Assembly: GCA_017940895.1 (NCBI GenBank)
Contig: JAGAXM010000002.1
Span: 88,520 to 152,519 of the forward strand
Origin: Clostridiales bacterium
GTDB lineage: Bacteria; Bacillota; Clostridia; Saccharofermentanales; Saccharofermentanaceae
Length of the DNA stretch: 64,000 nt
Reading direction: 5' to 3'
Shown here: piece after piece, positions 43,182-51,365 of the stretch
Position numbering within the stretch: position 1 is the stretch's first letter
How the letters are laid out: each line of letters starts with the position of its first letter
Made by a program: the position numbers and the translations under genes
Notes under the pieces: generated by a model
Told to the model about the DNA's origin: nothing
The model's database searches: none
The model's input: the letters and a program-made list of their open reading frames with translations, nothing else

Positions 43182-43865
43182 TTAGATAAGATCGCTCCAA
43201 AATTCGATCGAATAGTCAGAATTTGTTAACATTTCGTTCCATGCCGCCTCACTTCCGGCACCGATCTCGTCCCATACGGCACATGTGAGGAATCCGCCTT
43301 TCGAGGCTCCCTGCAAAGCGACAGGAACGTCTTCGAAGATCAGGGTGGAGGACGGAACTGCCCCGAGAAGTTTTGCAGTGTGAAGGTAGATGTCGGGCTC
43401 GCTCTTGTCGGGCAGGTGAGGCATGTCGTCGAGCGCGACTATGACGTCGAACATGTCGTGTATTCCGAGGCGCGTGAAGGACGAGTCTATGTTCTCACGC
43501 GTAAGTGCGGTGGCACAGGCGGTCTTGAAACCAAACTCGCGGGTCTGTTTAAGATACTCGTAAACACCTTCCTTAAGGAGGACGTCTTCTGCGTAGGCGC
43601 GATTAACGTAAGCCTTCCACTCAGCCATGATCTGCCCGGGCGTATCCGGCAGGCGATAGCGGTCGCGCGTGTAGACCGCGGCGTCTTCGATTCGTACGGA
43701 TTTGACGTAGTCCGTGTAGTCGGGGGTTACCTCAAATCCGCGCGAGTTAAGAAAAACGGTATCCGCCTGATTCCATACAGTCATGGAATCAAGCAGGGTA
43801 CCGTCAACATCAAATATCAAAGCATCTGCTTTTCCTTTAAGTGAAGAAAGGAAAGGAAGCATCAA
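43182..43865 (-). CDS. HAD-superfamily hydrolase, beta-phosphoglucomutase-like
   Basis: The 227-residue protein has HAD motif I DVDGTLLDS, a helical cap, motif II ACATALTRENI, a Lys region and motif III/IV IFEDVPVALQGASKGG. This is the phosphatase/phosphomutase subclass I form. Its start overlaps the stop of the fumarase beta gene (43862-43865), so it is co-translated with it. It may be a metabolite-repair phosphatase, but this is context only. Confidence 0.85.
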   Translation of the reverse strand: MMLPFLSSLKGKADALIFDVDGTLLDSMTVWNQADTVFLNSRGFEVTPDYTDYVKSVRIEDAAVYTRDRYRLPDTPGQIMAEWKAYVNRAYAEDVLLKEGVYEYLKQTREFGFKTACATALTRENIDSSFTRLGIHDMFDVIVALDDMPHLPDKSEPDIYLHTAKLLGAVPSSTLIFEDVPVALQGASKGGFLTCAVWDEIGAGSEAAWNEMLTNSDYSIEFWSDLI

Positions 43866-44473
43866 TGCATGAACTGAACTTTCTCTGAGATCTCGGGAAC
43901 GAGCTTCTCCTTGCGCTCGTTGAACTTGACCTTGTTGTCGTCGATCAGGTTGCCGCCGTGGCAGTCGATGGAAACGATCAGGGGTCCGAATTCCTTAGCC
44001 TTGAACTTCCACATAGCCTCAGGCATACCGAGGTCGAGCCACTCAACGCCCTCGACGTCCTCGATGCACTCTGCAGCAACTACTGCGCAGCCGCCGGGGA
44101 AGATAGTGTGAACAGCCTTGGACTCCTTACAGCCCTCAGTTGTCTTAGGACCCATGCCGCCCTTGCCGATAACGATCTTAACGCCTGTAGCAGCGAGGAA
44201 TTCCTTCTCGGCCTTCTCCATTCTCATGGATGTTGTAGGACCTACGGCAACGCACTTCCACTTGTCTTCGCTGATCTTCTTCATGATAGGACCTGCGTGG
44301 AATACAGCCTTGCCCTTAAGGTCTACAGGACAGTCTCTGCCCTGAACAACTACTCTGTGGTGAACGTCGTCTCTTCCTGTTGTGATGTCACCCGTAAGAT
44401 AGATTACGTCGCCGATATGGATCTTCTCGATATCCTCATCCGTTACAGGTGTAGTCAGATGCCAAATGCTCAT
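43862..44473 (-). CDS. fumB: Fumarate hydratase class I, beta subunit (or tartrate dehydratase beta)
   Basis: The 203-residue protein contains GDVIYLTGDITTGRDDVHHRV, VFHAGPIMKK, VGPTTSMRMEK, IGKGGMGPKTTEGCKE and GMPEAMWKFKAKEFGPLIVSIDCHGGNL, which define the C-terminal half of the iron-sulfur fumarases. With the alpha subunit it converts fumarate and malate. The related L-tartrate dehydratase TtdB has the same plan, so substrate is not certain. ATGA overlaps link it to both neighbours. Confidence 0.85.
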   Translation of the reverse strand: MSIWHLTTPVTDEDIEKIHIGDVIYLTGDITTGRDDVHHRVVVQGRDCPVDLKGKAVFHAGPIMKKISEDKWKCVAVGPTTSMRMEKAEKEFLAATGVKIVIGKGGMGPKTTEGCKESKAVHTIFPGGCAVVAAECIEDVEGVEWLDLGMPEAMWKFKAKEFGPLIVSIDCHGGNLIDDNKVKFNERKEKLVPEISEKVQFMH

Positions 44474-45369
44474 AATGTAACTCCTTTGCTCGTGACGAAA
44501 TCATATGTGAAGTCGGGATTGATCTTGATGCAGCCTCTTCTGTGAGCCCAGCATGCAGTAGAGATACCGACTGCGAGTGTAGCAGGGTGACGTGCAGCCT
44601 GCTCGATGTTTACGCCCATAACGGAGAGCTTACCGGAAAGTCCGCCGGGTCCGAGACCGAGCTCATTCAAGCCCTTCTCAAGCTCTTCTTCCATCATTGC
44701 AGCCTTGGGGTTCTCATTGTGAGAGCCTACGGGGCGCAGGAGAGCCTTCTTCGAAAGCTTAGCGGCAACTTCGGCGGAACCTGCGATACCTACACCGAGA
44801 AGTACGGGAGGACATGCGTTAACGCCGTAAGATGTCATCTGGTCGAAAATAATTCTTACGATACCTTCATAACCTTCGAGAGGCATGAGAACCTTAGCCA
44901 TACCGGGGAGGGAGCATCCGCCGCCTGCCATGTAAACATAAAGCTCGATATCGTCTCTGTCCGGAACGAGTTCCCAGTCGATCCACGGTACGCGTACACC
45001 GACGTTGTTGCCTGTGTTGATCTCATCGAAGACCTGAACGGCATTGTGTCTTAAAGGTGCACGCTCTGTAGCCTTGAGAACAGCCTGCTTCAAAGCCTCG
45101 GGCAGTTCGTTCTGATAAGGGTAGTTTGTGCCGACCTTAGCGAAGAACTGGATGATACCTGTGTCCTGACAGGAAGGACGCTTGAGCTTATTCGCAAGCT
45201 CCATATTGTCAGCCATAGCCTTGTAAATCGTGGGAGCAAAACCCTCAGTCTCAACCTTAGCCATCTCCTTGAGCTTCGCATCTACGTCATCGGGAAGATG
45301 AGATCCAGCGTAGCAGATAAAGGAAGATACCAGGTCAGAGAGCTGATCTACAATCTTTTCATCGTACAT
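44470..45369 (-). CDS. fumA: Fumarate hydratase class I, alpha subunit (or tartrate dehydratase alpha)
   Basis: The 299-residue protein has the [4Fe-4S] ligand region RPSCQDTGIIQFF, a second Cys in GGGCSLPGMAKVL and a third in NACPPVLLGVGIAG, plus RPVGSHNENPKAAMMEEEL. These are the N-terminal catalytic half of class I two-subunit fumarases. The oxygen-labile cluster suits an anaerobe. GGAGG precedes the ATG; it is the first gene of the alpha-beta-HAD transcript. Confidence 0.85.
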   Translation of the reverse strand: MYDEKIVDQLSDLVSSFICYAGSHLPDDVDAKLKEMAKVETEGFAPTIYKAMADNMELANKLKRPSCQDTGIIQFFAKVGTNYPYQNELPEALKQAVLKATERAPLRHNAVQVFDEINTGNNVGVRVPWIDWELVPDRDDIELYVYMAGGGCSLPGMAKVLMPLEGYEGIVRIIFDQMTSYGVNACPPVLLGVGIAGSAEVAAKLSKKALLRPVGSHNENPKAAMMEEELEKGLNELGLGPGGLSGKLSVMGVNIEQAARHPATLAVGISTACWAHRRGCIKINPDFTYDFVTSKGVTL

Positions 45370-45445
45370 AGAAAAACCTCCGTCCGGATATTTAATCCTG
45401 CAAAAATCTTTCTAATTATATCACGAAAGCTTGTCGTGTGAGACC

Positions 45446-45474
45446 TTGCTGTATTAATAATAAGAAAGTATAAT
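45446..45474 (+). promoter_or_regulatory. Candidate promoter of the esterase-sulfatase pair
   Basis: TTGCTG (45446-45451), 17 nt, TATAAT (45469-45474). It is 38 nt before the ATG at 45512. Confidence 0.5.
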
Positions 45475-45511
45475 AAGCCTTGCCTATAAACTACCTACGG
45501 GGTTTGTAATT

Positions 45512-46399
45512 ATGTTCGAGATGCTCGCCGCAGAGAAGCAGAGAAAAGCATTTATAAGAAACGCGACAGAAAATGACCGCGTGCGTATGGCAAGTGAAGT
45601 TTATCCTGTTAACTGCAACGCGGAATGCGATATTCCTTATGAACAACCCGATGTCCCCGAACACAGACTCGATATATATAATTTGAGCGGAACGACCGTG
45701 GGCGATACGGCTTTCTTCCTTATCCACGGCGGAGCTTTCGTATACGGTTACAAGGAGATCGACAAGAACTTCGGAATGAATCTTGCGGTGTTCTCCGGAG
45801 TCCCTGTCGTTAATGTCAACTATCATCTTATGCCTGCCAAGTCGCTGTCCGGTGTGTTCAACGATCTGTGTGCAGCGATCGATTATATCTCCAAGCAAAG
45901 AGGCATCCGTAAGCTTCATATCATTGGTGATTCCGCAGGCGGATATCTGTCGGTACTGCTTACATGCCTTCTCCGCGATAAGGATGTAAGACACGAGATG
46001 GGCGTGTTCATCAACTGCGATGTCGAGGTTCTCTCGGTATCATCTATATGCGGTCTTTATGGCGGAAGTCCCAAGGGATTCCCGGGAATATATTTTACCA
46101 AGCCCGCAGGTTCGGAAGGTGCTGACATAGATCTTCCAGATTATGTTTACGACTTAGCGAAAGTCATCAAGCGCACGGGCCTTCCTCGCACATGTCTGGT
46201 TACAGGCGACAAGGACTTTCTGCACGATATTAATATTGAGATGAGGGACTTCCTTGTCGAAGAAGGGATACCCGTTAAGTTCTACGATGCGATCTCGAAT
46301 GAGAGCCGTGTGGCAGAGCATGTCTATGCGATATCCGATCCTGCTTGGCAGGAATCTCATACGGCAATGATGTTGATAATAGAGAATGCTGTCGGCTGA
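45512..46399 (+). CDS. Alpha/beta hydrolase, HSL-type esterase
   Basis: The 295-residue protein has the oxyanion-hole motif IHGGAFVYG (HGGG type), nucleophile motif GDSAGGYLSVL and late Asp/His (TGDKDFLHD, VAEHVYAI), as in hormone-sensitive-lipase-like carboxylesterases. It has no signal peptide. Its last 14 nt overlap the start of the LTA-synthase-like gene, suggesting the pair acts together, perhaps on an ester-bearing envelope polymer. Confidence 0.8.
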   Translation: MFEMLAAEKQRKAFIRNATENDRVRMASEVYPVNCNAECDIPYEQPDVPEHRLDIYNLSGTTVGDTAFFLIHGGAFVYGYKEIDKNFGMNLAVFSGVPVVNVNYHLMPAKSLSGVFNDLCAAIDYISKQRGIRKLHIIGDSAGGYLSVLLTCLLRDKDVRHEMGVFINCDVEVLSVSSICGLYGGSPKGFPGIYFTKPAGSEGADIDLPDYVYDLAKVIKRTGLPRTCLVTGDKDFLHDINIEMRDFLVEEGIPVKFYDAISNESRVAEHVYAISDPAWQESHTAMMLIIENAVG

Positions 46400-48617
46400 G
46401 TTTGTACTAGTCCTTTTTTACTATGAATTGATATTCGGTTTCTCGGTCTTCGGATCGGGGTTCGCTGCGACCATACCAGGCATAATCTTAAGCTCACTTT
46501 ATATCGGCATACCTGTTGCTTTGCTGCTTCTGTGTTTCAGAGGCAAGGGAAGAGTTGCGGCCGAGATAGTTGCGCGTGTTCTTACTGCTATACCGTTCCT
46601 GGTCGAGTTCTTTATCAATATGCAGTTTAAGACTTTGTATGATCTTCGCACCGTTTTATTCGGAGGCGGCGATGCGCTGACGGGATTCTCTTCAACCATC
46701 CGCGGTCTGATAGTAAGTCCTTCCGGTATAGGACACATCGCTTTATACCTGCTGCCGACGGTGCTGTTCGTGGTAAGAGTGCTTCTCGGTAAGTTCAGAC
46801 CTGTGATGCCCGACAGATGGAAGATCGGTGTTCTTGCTGTTCTCATGCCGGTCGCATTCTTCTCGAATGTGATCATGATCTCGCTTAATCCCGCTTCCCA
46901 AGCGATACATAATAATGAATATACTTTCCCTGCTGCAGCCGAGAAGTTCGGTCTGTCGGAGGCGCTGGGACTTGATATCAGAAGTCTGCTTAAGGGTGAC
47001 TCGGATCTTGAGTTCCAGACGGTTCAGGTTCCCGTGACGGCTCTGCCGACCGCGACACCTACGCCCACACCGATCCCTGTTCCGACAGTGCCCGGTGCCA
47101 CTGCGACCCCCACACCTTCTCCGTCGCCGACGCCGTATCCGCATGTTATGGATATTGATTTCGAGGGTATCGCCGAGACTGAGTCCGGAACCATCGCGAA
47201 CCTCGCGGCTTACTGCGCGACGCTCGAGCCTTCGATGAGCAATGAGTACACCGGTCTTTTCGAGGGGAAGAACCTCATCATGATAACCGCAGAAGCATTC
47301 ACGGCAGAGGCGATCGACCCTGTAATTACGCCGAACCTTTACCGTCTCGCGACACGCGGAATTAACTTCACTGATTCGTATGTGCCTGCGACCGCGGGTA
47401 CCATCGGAGGCGAGTTCTCGCACATCTTCGGTCTGCTACCGCAGGACGGCGGCGTGTCTTTCTATCACATGGCATGCAGGGGCAACACGTATCTTACGAT
47501 GTCTCAGAGACTCAATGCTCTCGGCTACTACGGCATGGCGTTCCACAACAACGACTATCAGTACTACACTCGAAATGTTACGCACAACCTGCTCGGATAT
47601 TCTGAGGGCTACATGGGATGGGGCAACGGACTCGAGTCCTATATCGATCCCGTATGGCCGGAGAGCGACCTTCAGATGATGGAGGCGACGATCCCGATGT
47701 ATATCGATCAGCAGCCTTTCAATATCTACTACATGTCGGTAAGCGGACACTCGAATTATTCCCGTTATGCGAATGCGCAGAGCCGTGCGCACTGGGATGA
47801 GACTGCTTCTCTCGAAGGTCAGTGCTCCGATACAATCCGCGCTTATATCGCATGTCAGGTCGATCTCGACCGCGCTGTCGGATATCTTCTCGAGCAGCTC
47901 GAGGCAGAAGGAATTCTCGATGATACGGTCATCGCAATCTGCGCCGACCACTATCCTTACGGACTCGACAATGAGCACCTGTCGGAGTTGTACGGATACG
48001 AAGTTACCAACACGGTTCTTCGCGATCACAACCGTCTGATCCTGTGGTGCGGATGTCTTGAAGATGAAGATCCGATCATCGTCGACACACCGACGATGTC
48101 CATCGATATGCTGCCGACTCTGCTCAACCTGTTCGGCATAGAATATGATTCCCGTCTGCTTCCGGGACGTGATGTTTTCTCGGATGCGATGCCGCTGTAC
48201 TTCAATGCGGGATACGACTGGAGGACGGACCTCGGAACTTACCTAAGTTCGCGCGCGACATTCTATCCGGATGATCCCGATGCCGAGATTCCTGAAGGCT
48301 ATGTAGATACGGTCCGTGCGATCGTTGCCAACCGTATCAATTACTGCAGCGGAGTTCTGTCTTCGAATTATTTCAGATACCTGTTCGGCGATCCGAACGG
48401 CGACTACACACAGTACATTATCGATACCGAGCCGGTTCGTGTATATGATGAGAATCCCGACGATACGCCGCCTACGGATACCGTGCCTGTCGATACGACT
48501 CCTTCCGATACGGCGCCGACTGAAACTGCTCCGACGGAAGCTGCACCGGTTGAGACGGCGCCTGTTGATACTGCATCGGTTCAACCGATGCAGTCGGATG
48601 TTCCAGCTGAAGGTTAA
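46386..48617 (+). CDS. LTA-synthase-family membrane sulfatase
   Basis: The 743-residue protein has about five N-terminal membrane helices (residues 1-170), a Pro/Thr linker (TPTPTPIPVPTVP...), and an extracellular sulfatase-fold domain (about 295-640). The metal and nucleophile residues of LtaS-type enzymes appear as MITAEAF (Glu), PATAGTIGGEF (Thr nucleophile) and ICADHYPYG (Asp-His). Such enzymes transfer glycerol phosphate or phosphoethanolamine to envelope polymers. The C-terminus is a long Pro/Thr/Asp/Ala repeat (VDTTPSDTAPTETAPT...), unusual for the family and perhaps a wall-spanning spacer. The start overlaps the esterase gene. Confidence 0.8.
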   Translation: MLSAEFVLVLFYYELIFGFSVFGSGFAATIPGIILSSLYIGIPVALLLLCFRGKGRVAAEIVARVLTAIPFLVEFFINMQFKTLYDLRTVLFGGGDALTGFSSTIRGLIVSPSGIGHIALYLLPTVLFVVRVLLGKFRPVMPDRWKIGVLAVLMPVAFFSNVIMISLNPASQAIHNNEYTFPAAAEKFGLSEALGLDIRSLLKGDSDLEFQTVQVPVTALPTATPTPTPIPVPTVPGATATPTPSPSPTPYPHVMDIDFEGIAETESGTIANLAAYCATLEPSMSNEYTGLFEGKNLIMITAEAFTAEAIDPVITPNLYRLATRGINFTDSYVPATAGTIGGEFSHIFGLLPQDGGVSFYHMACRGNTYLTMSQRLNALGYYGMAFHNNDYQYYTRNVTHNLLGYSEGYMGWGNGLESYIDPVWPESDLQMMEATIPMYIDQQPFNIYYMSVSGHSNYSRYANAQSRAHWDETASLEGQCSDTIRAYIACQVDLDRAVGYLLEQLEAEGILDDTVIAICADHYPYGLDNEHLSELYGYEVTNTVLRDHNRLILWCGCLEDEDPIIVDTPTMSIDMLPTLLNLFGIEYDSRLLPGRDVFSDAMPLYFNAGYDWRTDLGTYLSSRATFYPDDPDAEIPEGYVDTVRAIVANRINYCSGVLSSNYFRYLFGDPNGDYTQYIIDTEPVRVYDENPDDTPPTDTVPVDTTPSDTAPTETAPTEAAPVETAPVDTASVQPMQSDVPAEG

Positions 48618-48663
48618 GCAGAGGTTATTTCTGCATACCTTTCTACGTTTGGGGCCAAATTAT

Positions 48664-48716
48664 AGAGCACTATGCAGAATATCGGTCAAATTCTGCATAG
48701 TGCTCTGCCTTTTTTA
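48664..48716 (+). terminator. Strong terminator after the sulfatase gene
   Basis: A 17-bp perfect stem (AGAGCACTATGCAGAAT, 48664-48680, with its complement 48690-48706), 9-nt loop, then GCCTTTTTT. The length is unusual and it lies before a convergent gene. Confidence 0.9.
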
Positions 48717-48744
48717 ATTTTTTGAAGAGTAAAGTGAAGAATTC

Positions 48745-49377
48745 TCAGCGCGTCTTCTTGTAAGTGGAATTAATAAGTTTTGAAATCGGCTTATATACCC
48801 AGAAAGTGATGAATCCGATAACCAGTCCCTTGAACAGATTGAAGGGAAGGAAAGCCCAGAGAACGAGGCTTGTCTTGTCTGTGATCAGGGGGTTAACCGC
48901 TGAGCTCATTCCGACGATCGCTTCAGTAGAATAGTTCAGAACCGAGCCGTAAAGAGGCAGTGTGATGAAGTAGTTGAAAGGCACTGCGAGTAATGCCAGT
49001 ACCGCTGTCGCGATAAGCATGGATACGATCGCACCTTTTCTTGTTCTGTGCTTCTCGTAGATCTTGCCTGCCGTGAATACATAGAAGCTTCCCGTGATGA
49101 AATTGCTCATCTCGCCGATGCCTGCTGTTGCTGTGACGGGCAGGTGAATAAGGTTCTTAAGAAGCTCGATAACGATGCCGTAGACGGGACCCAATGCGAA
49201 CGAACCGATGAGGACCGGAAGCTCGGAGAAATCGAACTTCAGGAACGGCGGTACGAACGGGAGGTTAAACTCAAGATACATGAGTACTACGGCCATTGCG
49301 GTGAAGATAGCGGTTACTGCGATCTTACGTGCATTGACTCTCGAACGTGTTACAGAATCTTTGGTAATTTCGGACAT
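48745..49377 (-). CDS. ribU: RibU, riboflavin-specific S component of an ECF transporter
   Basis: About 210 aa with five to six membrane helices. FNLPFVPPFLKFDFSELPVLIGSFALGP is the RibU signature for flavin binding, and VTATAGIGEMSNFITGSFYVFTAGKIY follows. It would capture riboflavin and work with a shared EcfA-A'-T module not encoded here. The ATG at 49377 is set by GGAGTTG. The FMN riboswitch in front supports the substrate. Confidence 0.9.
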   Translation of the reverse strand: MSEITKDSVTRSRVNARKIAVTAIFTAMAVVLMYLEFNLPFVPPFLKFDFSELPVLIGSFALGPVYGIVIELLKNLIHLPVTATAGIGEMSNFITGSFYVFTAGKIYEKHRTRKGAIVSMLIATAVLALLAVPFNYFITLPLYGSVLNYSTEAIVGMSSAVNPLITDKTSLVLWAFLPFNLFKGLVIGFITFWVYKPISKLINSTYKKTR

Positions 49378-49389
49378 AAAAAACAACTC

Positions 49390-49536
49390 CTTCCATCCGG
49401 ACTTTAACCGTCGGCCGCGAAATCTCATCGCGTCAGTCCCGTCATAAGATTTAACGGGAGTTGCGGGCTTACCTTTCTGCATATCGCTTTGAAGGCTCAC
49501 CGCCGGTGGGGACTTACACCCCGCCTTGGATTCTGT
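49390..49536 (-). ncRNA. FMN riboswitch (RFN element)
   Basis: On the minus strand the conserved RFN blocks occur in order: GGCGGGGTGTAAGTCCCCAC, CGGCGGTGAGCC, AGCCCGCAA, a variable hairpin, and GCCGACGGTTAAAGTCCGGA. The element ends just before the ribosome binding site of ribU, so FMN probably blocks translation or transcription of the riboflavin importer. Confidence 0.95.
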
Positions 49537-49597
49537 GGAGATTATAAACACATGGAGTTGTTAATGCAACAAGATATCAGATTTGTTCTGAGCGAAA

Positions 49598-49665
49598 AGC
49601 GTTCTGCTCTGCAAGTTCCGCAGACGCTTCGCGTCGAGGACTGTTCGACGCCAAGAGCAAACGCT
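49598..49665 (-). repeat. Structured repeat element, copy A
   Basis: An outer imperfect stem (AGCGTTCTGCTCT / AGAGCAAACGCT) encloses smaller alternatives such as GCGTCGA-N7-TCGACGC and GACGC-TTC-GCGTC. The minus-strand core at 49638-49616 matches 21 of 23 bases of the element at 59828-59850 behind the tRNA gene. It may also terminate the VanY transcript. Confidence 0.6.
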
Positions 49666-49671
49666 TAGAGC

Positions 49672-50535
49672 TTACTCGTCCCAGGGGAGGACCTGCTCGA
49701 GACCGTAGTATGCCTCAAGCGACATGTCATTCTCGTGAAGGTAAGTCGCGAGCTCGACGCCGACGTAGCGGTAGTGCCATGCCTCGATGTCGTAACCTGT
49801 CTCATAGACCCACTGCTGCTGGAAGCGTCTTACGAATCCGAATTCGTGACAGTGTTCATTGACCCACATACCTGTGGTGGTCTCGCCGAACTCGTCGAGG
49901 ATCTCGTACTGACCTTCGGGTGTGATGTCGAGGGCGAGACCCAACTGGTGTTCGGAGCGGCCGGGAACAGCATTCTTACGAACCGAGAAAGTGATGCCTC
50001 GAAGATTAGTCGAACGATCAAAAAGATACTGCTGGATATTCGCGTCTCTGTAGCCTGAGACAAGAAAGAGTCCCTGTCCCGTCGCTTCGACGCATGCGTC
50101 ATACATCGCGAGCCATGCATCGCATGCCTCGGCTCTGATCTGCTGGTTCATCGAGTGCGGAGCATCGACGAGATCCGGCGGTACATAGTCTAAAGGGAGT
50201 GCGTAATATTTGTTGACTAGTACAGCGATGTCTTCGGGGTTATCGACGATCTGCGCGCGGACTGATCTTGCATCCACAAAACCGTTGTACCATGTCTCCT
50301 CGAACTGCGGCTCGACATACTCGGGTACGGGAGTCGGCACGGGAGTGGGAAGAGGCGTCGGTGACGGTGTGGGTGTAGGGGTCGGCGAAGGTGTCGGTGT
50401 AGGAGTCGCCGCGACTGTCGTCTCAACAACCGTCTCTACAGCGGCAGGCTTTGCACAAGAAGAAGTTCCGCCGATGAAAGCGGAACCTGCTATAAAAACA
50501 CATGCCAGTTTAAAGAACCGGTTATCTGTTCTCAT
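49672..50535 (-). CDS. VanY-type D-alanyl-D-alanine carboxypeptidase lipoprotein
   Basis: The 287-residue protein has a signal peptide with lipobox GTSSC, a Thr/Pro spacer (TPTPTPSPTPTP, about residues 42-70) and an M15B peptidase domain: LVSGYRDANIQQYLF, zinc motif SEHQLGLALDIT (HxxxxxxD) and EAWHYRYVG (third ligand His). It trims the last D-Ala of peptidoglycan stems outside the membrane. Its start lies inside the end of the nucleotidyltransferase gene (14-nt overlap), so the two are coupled. Confidence 0.85.
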   Translation of the reverse strand: MRTDNRFFKLACVFIAGSAFIGGTSSCAKPAAVETVVETTVAATPTPTPSPTPTPTPSPTPLPTPVPTPVPEYVEPQFEETWYNGFVDARSVRAQIVDNPEDIAVLVNKYYALPLDYVPPDLVDAPHSMNQQIRAEACDAWLAMYDACVEATGQGLFLVSGYRDANIQQYLFDRSTNLRGITFSVRKNAVPGRSEHQLGLALDITPEGQYEILDEFGETTTGMWVNEHCHEFGFVRRFQQQWVYETGYDIEAWHYRYVGVELATYLHENDMSLEAYYGLEQVLPWDE

Positions 50536-51265
50536 ACTCTTTGCAAGTCTTCTCGTAGTTCTCGATGGTGCCTATGTCGATGCATGAACCGTCCCCCTTG
50601 AAAGCGTAGACGGGCATCTTCTTATAGAGCCATGAAGGGAAGTTGCCGGGGGCATCGGGTGAGCCGCCTTCGGCGATGTATTCCTTGAACATAGGGAGAA
50701 TATCGCGGCCGTAGAAATATGTCGCATAGATGCCCCATTCGCTCTTGGGCTCCTGCGGCTTCTCTTCCATATCGAGTACGCGTCCGTCATTATCGAGAAC
50801 GGCTACTGCCAGCTTCTGTCTCTGGTGAAGTTCGGGAACGTTGATCGCGATCAGAGTGGGTGCGCTCTTCTCCTTATAGAAATCATACATATGAGTCATG
50901 CTGTAAGTGAAGATATTGTCACCTGCAAGGATGCAGATATCGTCATCAATACCGAGTGTATCGATCGTGTATATAATGTCGCCGATGGCGCCTCTCTTGT
51001 TGGTGTCATCTGTAGTGCCGTCATCGAGTACGATGATCGGAGCCTTGCCGTCCCTGTTCTGGGAATCAGCCCATTCACAGAAGGGTGTGTAGAACTTCGA
51101 ATTGGTGATAAGGGCAACCTTCTTAAGATCAGGTATCTCGTCGACTGCATCCATAATATAGTCGATTATAAGACGGCTTCCCAAAGGCAGAAGCGACTTC
51201 GGTTTGTCCTTCGTGAGAGGGTAAAGTCTGGTGGCATAACCTGCAGCCAAAAGAATAGCGATCAT
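50522..51265 (-). CDS. Sugar-phosphate nucleotidyltransferase
   Basis: The 247-residue protein starts MIAILLAAGYATRLYPLTKDKPKSLLPLG, the NTP-binding signature of glucose-1-phosphate thymidylyl/uridylyl transferases, with ILAGDNIFTYS as the metal-binding Asp segment. It is shorter than typical RmlA or GalU. It probably makes an NDP-sugar or CDP-alcohol for an envelope polymer, consistent with its coupling to a peptidoglycan carboxypeptidase. GAGGAG precedes the ATG at 51265. Confidence 0.8.
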   Translation of the reverse strand: MIAILLAAGYATRLYPLTKDKPKSLLPLGSRLIIDYIMDAVDEIPDLKKVALITNSKFYTPFCEWADSQNRDGKAPIIVLDDGTTDDTNKRGAIGDIIYTIDTLGIDDDICILAGDNIFTYSMTHMYDFYKEKSAPTLIAINVPELHQRQKLAVAVLDNDGRVLDMEEKPQEPKSEWGIYATYFYGRDILPMFKEYIAEGGSPDAPGNFPSWLYKKMPVYAFKGDGSCIDIGTIENYEKTCKEYENR

Positions 51266-51365
51266 GAAGTGTCTCCTCAACAGATTTTTACTTATTATAC
51301 ACTACAACGAATATATCTTTGTTATAATTAGTCGACAAAAACTTTTCGAAAGAAGATTCGCATTT

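Noticed and set aside
47030..47140. Periodic CC/AC-rich repeats that look like a short tandem array (also 50330-50420).
   Set aside because: They encode Pro/Thr linkers of the sulfatase and VanY proteins; there are no spacers or conserved direct repeats as in CRISPR.
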